64,000 nucleotides of DNA from Methylacidiphilales bacterium (lineage in GTDB: Bacteria; Verrucomicrobiota; Verrucomicrobiia; Methylacidiphilales; UBA1321), in assembly GCA_026225555.1 (NCBI GenBank), contig JAMFSY010000114.1, positions 110,451 through 174,450 of the forward strand, in the 5' to 3' direction. Position 1 is the first letter of the stretch. Every line of letters begins with the position of its first letter. This document shows, piece after piece, positions 26,421-34,313 of the stretch. The notes under the pieces are model-generated. The model did no database searches. It was given only the letters and a program-made list of their open reading frames with translations, and was not told where the DNA came from. Both the position numbers and the translations under genes were made by a program.

Positions 26421-27380
26421 ATGGAGGGAAGTCGCCGTGATGGCTTCTATGCTATGTCCTCCAAAAGTTCCTCCACCCGCCGGCTTAGTAACGGGAAAAG
26501 TATCTTCGATTATCTGGAAGATCCCAAGGCAACTGAGGCGTTGCCTTCCTTAAAGTCGGTCTTGAGCGAGCTGGACGTGCTGACGCAAAAAAACAATGTT
26601 CGCCTGGATGAAGTCACCGGGTTGGTGGAAGCGGACCAGGCCATGTCATTGCGAGTGCTCCGAATGGCCAATTCCGTTTATTATGCTCCGATTGTACCGA
26701 TCATGGATGTGCAGGACGCCATTCTCTATATGGGACTGAGCACCTTTCGAGGGGCGGTTATTTCCGCGCGGTGTATCGAAAAAACCTGCCACATCCAGCA
26801 GAGCACTCTCGATTGGAAAGAATTTTGGATCCATGCCGCCGGCGTTGGGCGCATTTCGATGGATCTAGCCTCCCACCTCAGGGAAGCCAGTCCGGGTGGG
26901 GAATCCATCTACCTCATGGGCCTGTTGCACGACATCGGCAAGGTGGTGCTCGCCCAGTTGATGCCAGCAGAATTCGACCGCATTTATTTTCATGCCGCGC
27001 GGGAAAAGGTGTCTCCCGCGAAACTGGAAATGGAAACGCTGGGCATCGACCACGGGCATTTGGGGGCTTGGTATATGCAGCAACAGGGCCTTTCGATTTC
27101 GTTGTGTGAACCAGTTCGGTTTCATCATTCATCGATCGTGGAGGACAAGCCCCACTTGCGGCCCGCCCTTCTGATCAAGCTGGCCGATCTGTTGGCCCTT
27201 TGGTTCAACCTTGGGCAATCGGGAAATCACATCGATTCAGGAGATCCCTTTCTTTCGAAGGAATGGCAGTGGTATCTCGGGCAATGCGATCTGGCCGATT
27301 CCGATGGACGCCAGCTTCAGGAAACTGTGGCGGGGCAGGTGGAACGCACGGCCGACCTCGTGCATAAGATCATTGTGTAG
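26421..27380 (+). CDS. HDOD domain protein
   Basis: A 319-residue protein whose core (about 50-250) is an HDOD domain: LPSLKSVLSELDVL, LVEADQAMSLRVLRMANS, IYLMGLLHDIGKVVL and RFHHSS. HDOD proteins are signalling relatives of HD phosphohydrolases, often next to motility and two-component genes. The start is uncertain between ATG 26421 and ATG 26454 (MSSKSSSTRR); neither has a good ribosome site. It runs toward flgM, which has its own promoter. Confidence 0.85.
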   Translation: MEGSRRDGFYAMSSKSSSTRRLSNGKSIFDYLEDPKATEALPSLKSVLSELDVLTQKNNVRLDEVTGLVEADQAMSLRVLRMANSVYYAPIVPIMDVQDAILYMGLSTFRGAVISARCIEKTCHIQQSTLDWKEFWIHAAGVGRISMDLASHLREASPGGESIYLMGLLHDIGKVVLAQLMPAEFDRIYFHAAREKVSPAKLEMETLGIDHGHLGAWYMQQQGLSISLCEPVRFHHSSIVEDKPHLRPALLIKLADLLALWFNLGQSGNHIDSGDPFLSKEWQWYLGQCDLADSDGRQLQETVAGQVERTADLVHKIIV

Positions 27381-27399
27381 AGGGCAGGAAATTTTTTCC

Positions 27400-27426
27400 T
27401 AAAATTTAGAAATAAAATACCGATAG
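27400..27426 (+). promoter_or_regulatory. Sigma-28 promoter of flgM
   Basis: TAAA (27400-27403), 15 nt, ACCGATAG (27419-27426). This is the best match in the window to TAAA-N15-GCCGATAA. The start would be near 27433, leaving an 8-nt leader TAAGGCTT that keeps AAGG before ATG 27441. Confidence 0.7.
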
Positions 27427-27440
27427 CAGGACTAAGGCTT

Positions 27441-27734
27441 ATGCAAATCAACGGAATCTCGGCTTCATCTTACGTGACGGGGAACAAAAACAACTCGGCA
27501 GCTTCCCCAAAACCCGCGCTCGACCAGGCGGTCATCGGGTTTTCAGCCGATTCCTTTTCCAAGCTCGTCAAGCAAGCTTCCCAAATGCCTGAAGTCCGGA
27601 GCGAAGTGGTTGATGCCTTCAAGTCCCGCATTCAATCCGGTGCCTACCCGCCTCCTGAAGTCATCGAGGGGCTGACCCATGTCATCGGCGGGCCGCTCGC
27701 CCGCCAGGCGCAGTTGGATTCCGCGCAAGGTTAG
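27441..27734 (+). CDS. flgM: Anti-sigma-28 factor FlgM
   Basis: A 97-residue protein with the FlgM layout: a polar, probably disordered N-terminus and a C-terminal sigma-binding helix region VRSEVVDAFKSRIQSGAYPP followed by EVIEGLTHVIG. The V..FK..I..G.Y pattern is characteristic. FlgM holds FliA (45946) inactive and is exported once the hook is finished. Having a sigma-28-type promoter itself matches the feedback seen in other bacteria. Confidence 0.87.
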   Translation: MQINGISASSYVTGNKNNSAASPKPALDQAVIGFSADSFSKLVKQASQMPEVRSEVVDAFKSRIQSGAYPPPEVIEGLTHVIGGPLARQAQLDSAQG

Positions 27735-27770
27735 CGCGGTTTCTACTTAGATAATTGCGTCAATATTGCC

Positions 27771-27858
27771 GTCATCCTGAGCTTGTCGAAGGATCAGTTC
27801 TGCCGCGCTAAAAAGCAAAAAGGCAACTGAACTGATCCTTCGACAAGCTCAGGATGAC
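27771..27858. repeat. 29-bp perfect inverted repeat (TCGAAGGATC family)
   Basis: Arms 27771-27799 and 27830-27858 are exact reverse complements (core CTGAGCTTGTCGAAGGATCA), separated by 30 nt. Repeats with this core (CCTTCGACAAGCTCAGGA) are found scattered in many bacterial genomes. It lies 36 bp after flgM and could also end its transcript. The rest of 27735-28071 holds only the flgB control region. Confidence 0.85.
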
Positions 27859-27940
27859 TGACTTTGGAGCGATCATTTAATTGGAAAGCGGAGCGACGCT
27901 TCCGCATCAAGGGCCGGCAGTGATCAAGGTCCCGGATTAT

Positions 27941-27984
27941 TTTTCCAAGGAATTTCCGGTTAGTGGATAAAATTTCCGAAACGG
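27941..27984 (+). promoter_or_regulatory. Putative upstream activator site of flgB operon
   Basis: AATTTCCG occurs twice exactly 20 bp apart (27951 and 27971). The second copy extends to AATTTCCGAAACGG, which matches 13 of 14 bases at 45494-45507 upstream of the second flagellar block. TTTTCCAA (27941) is likewise shared with 45482. Distance to the -24 element is about 60-100 bp, fitting an NtrC-type enhancer. Confidence 0.4.
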
Positions 27985-28044
27985 TTGCCACCTTCAAATC
28001 ACTATCTCCATGCAGGAGGCCAAGTTACGGAATAAAACGCCCTA

Positions 28045-28060
28045 TGGCATGTCCCGTGCA
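28045..28060 (+). promoter_or_regulatory. Putative sigma-54 promoter of flgB operon
   Basis: TGGCATGTCCCGTGCA: GG at 28046-28047 and GC at 28058-28059 are separated by exactly 10 nt, against the consensus TGGCACG-N4-TTGCA. The predicted start (12 nt past the -12 base) is at about 28071, one base before ATG 28072. The only other ribosome-site-like sequence, AAGGGTGG, would lie upstream of that start. Confidence 0.55.
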
Positions 28061-28071
28061 TTAAGGGTGGC

Positions 28072-28464
28072 ATGTCAACAGAAGGTCTCTTCATCAGCCC
28101 GACCCTGCAAAGCCTGCATATGGTCATGGATGAAACCGCGCTGCGACAGCAGGCGATTTCCTCCAATATCGCCAATCTCAACACCCCCGGCTACCAGCGG
28201 GTGGACGTCAGCTCGAGTTTCCAGCAGTCCTTGTCCACCGCGCTGAACCGCCTCGGTCGCGGAGAATCGGCCGGCGAGTTGCCCGCGCAATCGATCGAGA
28301 CGGCTCAGGTGCAAGGTCCCGCCCGCCCGGATGGAAACACCGTCCAGGTCGAACAGGAAATGATCGGCCTGACGCAGAACAGCGCCCGCTATGAATTCGC
28401 GGCGCAAATGATGGCCAGCCAATACCACGGAATCAAGTACGCCATCACCGGGCAGAACCCGTGA
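28072..28464 (+). CDS. flgB: Flagellar proximal rod protein FlgB
   Basis: A 130-residue rod subunit. The N-terminal hallmark ISSNIANLNTPGYQRVDV (normally NIANxxTPGYK) sits at about 28-45, and the C-terminal helix ends ARYEFAAQMMASQYHGIKYA. FlgB is the first rod component on the MS ring. It opens the 17-kb plus-strand flagellar block. Confidence 0.94.
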   Translation: MSTEGLFISPTLQSLHMVMDETALRQQAISSNIANLNTPGYQRVDVSSSFQQSLSTALNRLGRGESAGELPAQSIETAQVQGPARPDGNTVQVEQEMIGLTQNSARYEFAAQMMASQYHGIKYAITGQNP

Positions 28465-28484
28465 TCGGTTAAAGGAAAATTTTT

Positions 28485-28907
28485 ATGGGAATGATACCAG
28501 GAATCGAATCGAGCAGCAGCGCTCTCCAAGCCGAGCAGACCCGGCTCGACGTCATTGCGGGCAATCTGGCCAACGCGCAGAACACCAGCGATGCGTCGGG
28601 CCAAGTCTATCGCCGCAAGATGGTCGTCTTCGAAAGCAAGCTGAACGACGCGATGGGAGCCACCGGCATGGGCGGCGCATCCCAGGTGGAAGTTGCCCGC
28701 GTCACGGACGATCCCAGCCCCCTCCAGAAGATCTACATGCCCGGCCATCCGAAGGCCGACGCGCAGGGGATGGTCTCCATGCCCAACGTCAATCCGCTCG
28801 ATGAGATGGTCGATATGATGACCGCGAGCCGCTCCTACCAGGCGAACCTGCAGGTCATCCAGACGGGCCGCAGCATGTTCGAGCAGTCGTTGAAAATCGC
28901 CCAATAA
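28485..28907 (+). CDS. flgC: Flagellar proximal rod protein FlgC
   Basis: A 140-residue rod protein: N-terminal LDVIAGNLANAQNTSDASGQ and C-terminal NPLDEMVDMMTASRSYQANL plus QTGRSMFEQSLKIAQ, both standard for FlgC. It lies 20 bp after flgB, with AAAGGAAA upstream of ATG 28485. Confidence 0.95.
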   Translation: MGMIPGIESSSSALQAEQTRLDVIAGNLANAQNTSDASGQVYRRKMVVFESKLNDAMGATGMGGASQVEVARVTDDPSPLQKIYMPGHPKADAQGMVSMPNVNPLDEMVDMMTASRSYQANLQVIQTGRSMFEQSLKIAQ

Positions 28908-28923
28908 CTAACGATCCACTCCC

Positions 28924-29313
28924 GTGAACCCCATCGACGCTCTTTCCGCCCTGACCCAGATCCAGGCCCCCATGCCGGGTGCAGGCGGCCCTATGGCGCC
29001 CGGCATGGGGGCGCCGATCCGCGAAGGCTTTTATCTCCAGCCAACACCTCAAACGATCCCGGCCGCGACTGCCGTTTCCTCCGCCGAGGGACCAAGCACC
29101 TGGGGCCATCTCGTGCAGCAGATGGTCCTGGATGTGAATCAAAAGCAGCAGACCGCGGCGCAAAAAGTAAGCGACGTTCTTCAGGGCGGCCCGACGCCGG
29201 TACATGAAGCGATGGTGGCGACGGAGGAAGCAAATCTCTCTTTCGAATTCGTCGCCGAAATGCGGAACAAGATCATCGAATCCTATCAGCAGATCATGCA
29301 GATGCAGGTTTAA
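28924..29313 (+). CDS. fliE: Flagellar hook-basal body protein FliE
   Basis: A 129-residue protein starting at GTG 28924, 16 bp after flgC. The C-terminal half is FliE: VHEAMVATEEANLSFEFVAE and RNKIIESYQQIMQMQV. The N-terminal part (about 1-60) is rich in proline, methionine and glycine, making it longer than the usual 100-residue FliE. FliE joins the MS ring to the rod. No clear ribosome site was seen at the GTG, so a later start is possible. Confidence 0.9.
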   Translation: MNPIDALSALTQIQAPMPGAGGPMAPGMGAPIREGFYLQPTPQTIPAATAVSSAEGPSTWGHLVQQMVLDVNQKQQTAAQKVSDVLQGGPTPVHEAMVATEEANLSFEFVAEMRNKIIESYQQIMQMQV

Positions 29314-29337
29314 CCCACGACCCCTTGACCAATTTTT

Positions 29338-30933
29338 ATGGAAGAAATTAAAAAGAATCTCCTCGTTCTCTGGAACGGACTTTCGATCCAGCGCAAGGCA
29401 TCGCTCTTCGCCAGTTTCGCACTCTCGCTCGCCGTGCTTGGCGCGGTGATTTACTTTGCGGGCAAGCCCCACTTGACGCTCTTGTACGGCGGATTGGCCC
29501 CGGCGGAGGCGGCCAAGGTCGTCGAATATCTCGATTCGAAGAAGATCACCTATGAGGTTGGCGACGGCGGCCGTTCCGTCATGGTGCCGGCTCAGCAGGT
29601 TTACAACGTGCGGCTCGGGCTGGCGTCGCAGGGTATCCCCACAATGTCGGATGGCGGCGCGGGATTTGAACTCTTCGACAAGCCCACCTTCGGAATGTCC
29701 GATTTCATGCAACGCGCCAATTACTACCGGGCCTTGCAGGGGGAATTGGCCCGCACCATCCGGCAATTGGATGAAGTGAGTAATGCCCGGGTGATGATCG
29801 TCGTCCCCGAGGATAAACTTTTCGGACAGGACCGCCAGGAAGCGAAGGCCTCGGTCTTCCTCCAGCTTCAGCCCGGACGCTCTCTCCAAGACAGTCAGGT
29901 GCGGGCAATCCGCTTTCTGGTTGCGAATGGCGTGGAGGGACTTCAACCCGAACGGGTGGCGGTCGTCGATAGCTCCGGCCGCGCCATGGCCGAGTCGGAT
30001 TCCTCGCTGACCGGTGACGGCCCGACAAATGACAAACAACGCGAGGCCCGGGCCAGTCTGGAAAAGGAGCTCGAGGAAAAAGCGCAAAGCATGCTCGACC
30101 AGGTGCTCGGGCCAGGCCAGGCGGTGGTGCGGATCACCTCGGAAATCGATTACAGCCAGGTCCAGCAAACCACGGAGCGTTATGACCCGAAGAATGCCGC
30201 GGTTCGCACCGAAACGACCACCTCGGAGACCGAGACGACACATTCCCAGGACAACTCGAACGGCGCTGGTGTGACCGCAAACACGGCGACGACGACCGAT
30301 ACGACAGGCAAGGTGAACGAGCAGAAGAAGGACAACACGACCAGCGAATATCAGGTCGGCAAAACGGTGGAAAGCCGGGTGATTGGTGGCGGTGCGATCA
30401 AGCGGTTGACCATCGCCCTGATGCTGAATGAGCGGCATGCGCCCGCAGGCGGCAAAGCCACCCCGCGATCCGCTCAGGAAGTCCTCTCGGTCGAAAATAT
30501 CGTGAAGGCCGCAGTCGGCTTCACCCAAAACGACACCCGGCAGGACATGATCCAAAGCCAGGAAATCGCCTTTGCCGATCTCTTCGCGGACTCGAGCACT
30601 CCGACGCCCAAAACAGTCGAGCAACAAATGAGCGGCTGGATGCCCTATGTCACCCAGGGTTGCCTCATTCTGCTTGCGCTTGGTATCGTGCTCTATTTCC
30701 GCAGCGCCTTCTTTTCAACCAGCACTAAAAGTAACGACTCTCCAGACAGCTTCGAGGGTTTGTTGCAGACCTATCAGAACCACGAAAATGGCCTCAATGG
30801 CCATGCGGGTGGAAAGACGAACGGCGCCCTGCCGTTGGCGGGCATCCTGACCCCGGCGGAACTATCCCGCCTCATCCGCGAGAATCCCGACAACGCCTCG
30901 CAGGCGCTCAAGCAGTGGCTGCGGCGCAATTAA
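29338..30933 (+). CDS. fliF: Flagellar MS-ring protein FliF
   Basis: A 531-residue protein with a first membrane helix (about 22-42), ring-building YscJ/FliF domain (LLYGGLAPAEAAKVVEYLDS; LARTIRQLDEVSNARVMIVV), a low-complexity Thr-rich loop (about 285-330), and a second membrane helix (about 438-458, CLILLALGIVLYF). The cytoplasmic tail ends NASQALKQWLRRN, the helix that binds FliG. It is on the short side for FliF, mainly from a compact periplasmic region. Confidence 0.96.
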   Translation: MEEIKKNLLVLWNGLSIQRKASLFASFALSLAVLGAVIYFAGKPHLTLLYGGLAPAEAAKVVEYLDSKKITYEVGDGGRSVMVPAQQVYNVRLGLASQGIPTMSDGGAGFELFDKPTFGMSDFMQRANYYRALQGELARTIRQLDEVSNARVMIVVPEDKLFGQDRQEAKASVFLQLQPGRSLQDSQVRAIRFLVANGVEGLQPERVAVVDSSGRAMAESDSSLTGDGPTNDKQREARASLEKELEEKAQSMLDQVLGPGQAVVRITSEIDYSQVQQTTERYDPKNAAVRTETTTSETETTHSQDNSNGAGVTANTATTTDTTGKVNEQKKDNTTSEYQVGKTVESRVIGGGAIKRLTIALMLNERHAPAGGKATPRSAQEVLSVENIVKAAVGFTQNDTRQDMIQSQEIAFADLFADSSTPTPKTVEQQMSGWMPYVTQGCLILLALGIVLYFRSAFFSTSTKSNDSPDSFEGLLQTYQNHENGLNGHAGGKTNGALPLAGILTPAELSRLIRENPDNASQALKQWLRRN

Positions 30934-30957
30934 CTTTCACCTGAACCAAAAAAATCC

Positions 30958-31989
30958 ATGAGCTCCGCCACCGCCATTCCCACTTCAATCGAAGGACTGA
31001 GTAAAATTCAGAAACTTGCCGCCCTCCTGGTTGTGCTTGGCCCGGAGGAAGCCTCCACGCTTCTCTCGTCCTTCAATCAACGACAGATGGAACAGATCCT
31101 CGCGGAAATGGCCCGGATCGAGTTTCTCTCTCCCGATTTACAACAGGATCTCCTCAGGGAGTTCTCCTCCATCACGCTGGAGGCCGTCACCTCGGCGCTC
31201 GGCGGAGTGGAGAAAGCGCAGCACGTCCTGGAAAAATCGCTGGGCCCCGTCAAGGCCCGCGAGATGCTGGGCCGGGTCGCGCCCGATGCCGCGGTCTCGC
31301 CGATGCTGGAAGAGTTGCGGAATATGTCCGCCACGGCGTTCACCCAGATGCTGCGAGGGGAGGGTAGCCAGACTTGGGCGCTCGTCATGGCCCAACTCGA
31401 GGCGGAAAATTCGGCGGAAGTTTTTCGCACGATGGAGCCGATCTTTCGCGGTGATGTCATGCGCCGGATGGCTCGGATGGAACCGGTCTCGCCCGAGGTG
31501 CTGGACCGTCTCATCGAGAACTTGCTGGCCCGCCGATCCGAGGCCAGTTGCCGGGATTACGTCGAATCCGACGGCACTCAATATCTGACTGAAATCATGA
31601 AGCGTTTCGACCGGCAGGCGGCGAACAACGCGCTGGAAGTCCTGGCGCAAAAGGACCCGGAGCTTTCGGCCTCGATCCGCAAGCGGATGTTCATCTTCGA
31701 GGACCTGCTCCAACTCGATGCGGCGACCATGGCCGTCATTCTTCGGGAGGTCGATTTCAACACGCTGGCCATCGCGATGAAGGATTGCCCGGTCGCTCTG
31801 CGCGACATGATCTTCAAGTCGATCACCAAGCGCGCCGCCGAATCGCTCGAGGAAAACCTGCGCTTTATGACTGGCATACGCCGCAAGGAAATCGAGCAGT
31901 CCCGCAGCAAGGTCATGGAAACGGTCTTCGACCTGGAGCGGAAGGGCGAAATCACCTTGAGTCGGGAGGAATCCAGTGTCGCCGCTTGA
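30958..31989 (+). CDS. fliG: Flagellar motor switch protein FliG
   Basis: A 343-residue switch protein. N-terminal LSKIQKLAALLVVLGPEEAS, middle ARMEPVSPEVLDRLIENLL and C-terminal torque domain FEDLLQLDAATMAVILREVD followed by MIFKSITKRAAESLEENL are all recognisable. The C-terminal charged residues that interact with MotA are broadly kept. It overlaps fliH by 14 bp. Confidence 0.96.
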   Translation: MSSATAIPTSIEGLSKIQKLAALLVVLGPEEASTLLSSFNQRQMEQILAEMARIEFLSPDLQQDLLREFSSITLEAVTSALGGVEKAQHVLEKSLGPVKAREMLGRVAPDAAVSPMLEELRNMSATAFTQMLRGEGSQTWALVMAQLEAENSAEVFRTMEPIFRGDVMRRMARMEPVSPEVLDRLIENLLARRSEASCRDYVESDGTQYLTEIMKRFDRQAANNALEVLAQKDPELSASIRKRMFIFEDLLQLDAATMAVILREVDFNTLAIAMKDCPVALRDMIFKSITKRAAESLEENLRFMTGIRRKEIEQSRSKVMETVFDLERKGEITLSREESSVAA

Positions 31990-32545
31990 AATTGTTTTGC
32001 CGATCCGGATCCAGCGGATTGAGAAATCGACCGCCCCCGTTCGTGGCCAGGAAGACGCGCACGGACAGGGTTTTTCCGCCGGTTATGAAGAGGGCCGCCT
32101 GCGCGCGGAATGGGAAGGGGAGCGTCAACGCCAGCAGGAAAAGGAGCGCGTGCAAGGTGTGATGCGCAAGCTGGAAAACCTTCACCACGAGTTTGAAGGC
32201 CTCCTCGCCGAGCATTTGCCCGATTTGATTCAGGGTGCGCTCAACCGGGTTTTTCGTGCCCATCCGTTCACCATCGCGCAGATCAGCGCGGAGGTCTCCA
32301 ATCTTTTGCGCGACTTGGAACAGGCTGGTCGAATTTCTCTCGAATGCTCTCCGACGGATGCCGAGGAACTGCGGCTAAATTTGGAGCAGGGCGGCGCCAT
32401 TCCCGATGATTCCAAATGGCTGATGCAGGCCAATCCTGCTCTGAGCGCGGGCGAATTTTTACTTAAGAGCGATCTGGGCGATGTCGATGGCCGGTACTCG
32501 TCCCGCGTCCGGCAAATCCATTCGGCATTGGAGACCAAGTTATGA
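31976..32545 (+). CDS. fliH: Flagellar export ATPase regulator FliH
   Basis: A 189-residue protein starting at GTG 31976, preceded by GGGAGGAATCCA inside the end of fliG. It has a charged coiled coil (GFSAGYEEGRLRAEWEGERQ) containing the G-spaced heptads of FliH, and a C-terminal HrpE/FliH-like region. FliH binds FliI and tethers it to the export gate. It overlaps fliI by ATGA. Confidence 0.85.
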   Translation: MSPLEIVLPIRIQRIEKSTAPVRGQEDAHGQGFSAGYEEGRLRAEWEGERQRQQEKERVQGVMRKLENLHHEFEGLLAEHLPDLIQGALNRVFRAHPFTIAQISAEVSNLLRDLEQAGRISLECSPTDAEELRLNLEQGGAIPDDSKWLMQANPALSAGEFLLKSDLGDVDGRYSSRVRQIHSALETKL

Positions 32546-33876
32546 ACGACGGACTCTTTCAAACCTATCGCGAACGCCTGCACCGATTAAACGGAGCGGG
32601 CCCAGTGGGTCGTGTGGCGAAGGTGGTTGGCCTGACCGTGGAGTCGCAGGGGCCTCCGGCGGCCTTGGGCGAGGCCTGTGCGATCACGACACGTGGCGGA
32701 CGGGAAACCCTCGCCGAGGTTGTCGGCTTTCGCGATGGGCGCGTGCTTCTGATGCCGTGGGATCCGCTGGATGGAATTTCCGCTGGAGCCACGGTGCGCT
32801 CGACGGGCGATGCCTTGCGCGTGCCGGTGGGACAGGCCGTCCTGGGGCGAATTATCGATCCGCTCGGACGGCCGCTGGACGATCTCGGTCCTCTTCCGGC
32901 GAACCGGGAGGAAAGCAAGATCGTGCGCGCGGTGCCGAATCCCTCCCATCGTGGCCGCATTCGCGAGACGTTGACGACCGGCGTACGCGTCCTGGATGCC
33001 TTTGCCACCTGCGGGCGCGGACAGCGTCTCGGCATTTTCGCCGGAAGCGGCGTCGGCAAGAGCAGCCTGCTCGGCATGATCAGCCGCCATAGTTCGGCCG
33101 AGATCAATGTCATTGCCCTGATCGGCGAACGGGGACGCGAGGTTTTGGAATTTGTCGAAAAGGACCTCGGACCGGAAGCGTTGAAACGAAGCGTGATTAT
33201 CGTCGCGACCTCGGACCAACCCGCGCTCGTGCGTATCAAGGCCGCCTTCACCGCCAATACCATCGCCGCCCATTTTCGCGACCAGGGAAAACATGTCCTT
33301 CTCCTGATGGATTCGCTCACCCGCCTGGCCATGGCGCAGCGCGAAGTGGGACTGGCGGTCGGCGAACCCCCGGCGACGCGCGGCTATCCGCCTTCGGTTT
33401 TTGGACTCCTGCCCGTGGTCCTGGAGCAGGCGGGCTGCAACAATCACGGGGCCATTACCGGTTTCTATACGGTGCTGACGGAGGGTGATGACTGGAACGA
33501 TCCGATCAGCGATTGCGCGCGCTCGATTCTCGATGGGCATATTCTCCTGAGCCGCCGCCTGGCTTCGGAAAACCAGTATCCCGCCGTGGAAGTGCTGGAG
33601 AGCTTGAGCCGGCTGCAAACCGATCTCATCACGCCCGAACGCCTGCGGATCGTGGCCGCCGCCCGGCATGTGCTGTCCATTCATCGGCAGTATCGCGAGT
33701 TGATCGACATCGGCGCCTACAAGGCCGGAACCAATCCGCAACTCGACCAGGCGCTGAATATTCATCCGCACCTGATGGAATTCCTTCGCCAGCCGATCGC
33801 CACCAAAAGCTCGCTGGCCGCAACCTTCGACACCCTCCACCAAATCCTGACCCCGACCAAGAAAGGCTCCCTATGA
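32542..33876 (+). CDS. fliI: Flagellum-specific ATPase FliI
   Basis: A 444-residue F1-like ATPase. Walker A GIFAGSGVGKSS lies near residue 170, Walker B HVLLLMDSLTRLAMAQREVG follows, then RGYPPSVFGLLP and NDPISDCARSILDGHI, all hallmark FliI/YscN segments. It energises export of rod, hook and filament proteins. ATGA overlaps join it to fliH and fliJ. Confidence 0.97.
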   Translation: MNDGLFQTYRERLHRLNGAGPVGRVAKVVGLTVESQGPPAALGEACAITTRGGRETLAEVVGFRDGRVLLMPWDPLDGISAGATVRSTGDALRVPVGQAVLGRIIDPLGRPLDDLGPLPANREESKIVRAVPNPSHRGRIRETLTTGVRVLDAFATCGRGQRLGIFAGSGVGKSSLLGMISRHSSAEINVIALIGERGREVLEFVEKDLGPEALKRSVIIVATSDQPALVRIKAAFTANTIAAHFRDQGKHVLLLMDSLTRLAMAQREVGLAVGEPPATRGYPPSVFGLLPVVLEQAGCNNHGAITGFYTVLTEGDDWNDPISDCARSILDGHILLSRRLASENQYPAVEVLESLSRLQTDLITPERLRIVAAARHVLSIHRQYRELIDIGAYKAGTNPQLDQALNIHPHLMEFLRQPIATKSSLAATFDTLHQILTPTKKGSL

Positions 33877-34313
33877 AAAGCCACTCGCTTAACGTTTTGT
33901 ACCGTTACCGGAAATTTTTATTGGAAAAGGAGCAGGTTCTCCTTCAGGAAGCGATTGCGGAAGAAAATGTGCAGAAGGACCGCATGACCCAGATTCAGGG
34001 CCGGGTCAGGAAGACCCACGACGCCAAACTGAAGGCGGAAACCGTTGAAGGGATGTGCGTGCTTGATGAGGCGGCGGCCTACCTGCACGGACGCATGGTC
34101 ATGGTCAAACGCACCATCGGCCTGGCCGGGCTCGCCCGGGAGGAGGCCCTGGCCCGGACGCTGAAGGCCAAGCAGGCCCGGGACCAAGTCGGGTTGCTTT
34201 TGGAAAAGGGACGCCGTGAATACCAGCGGGAACAGGACGAGGCGGAGCGACGTCAGATGGACGATCTCGTGACCTCACGCTACGCGATGGCGGCGGGGAG
34301 ACTCCACGCGTGA
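33873..34313 (+). CDS. fliJ: Flagellar export protein FliJ
   Basis: A 146-residue coiled-coil protein starting at ATG 33873, which overlaps the fliI stop. Start LNVLYRYRKFLLEKEQVLLQ and end RREYQREQDEAERRQMDDLV fit FliJ, the stalk-like component of the export ATPase. Sequence conservation is low as is normal for FliJ; assignment rests on pattern and position. Confidence 0.85.
   Translation: MKSHSLNVLYRYRKFLLEKEQVLLQEAIAEENVQKDRMTQIQGRVRKTHDAKLKAETVEGMCVLDEAAAYLHGRMVMVKRTIGLAGLAREEALARTLKAKQARDQVGLLLEKGRREYQREQDEAERRQMDDLVTSRYAMAAGRLHA

Noticed and set aside
28855-30627. 590-codon open frame antisense to fliE and fliF
   Set aside because: It lies fully opposite well-recognised flagellar genes, is rich in H/R/G as expected from a reverse frame of GC-rich coding DNA, and resembles no known family.
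32587-33843. 418-codon open frame antisense to fliI
   Set aside because: Opposite a highly conserved ATPase gene; composition typical of a shadow frame.
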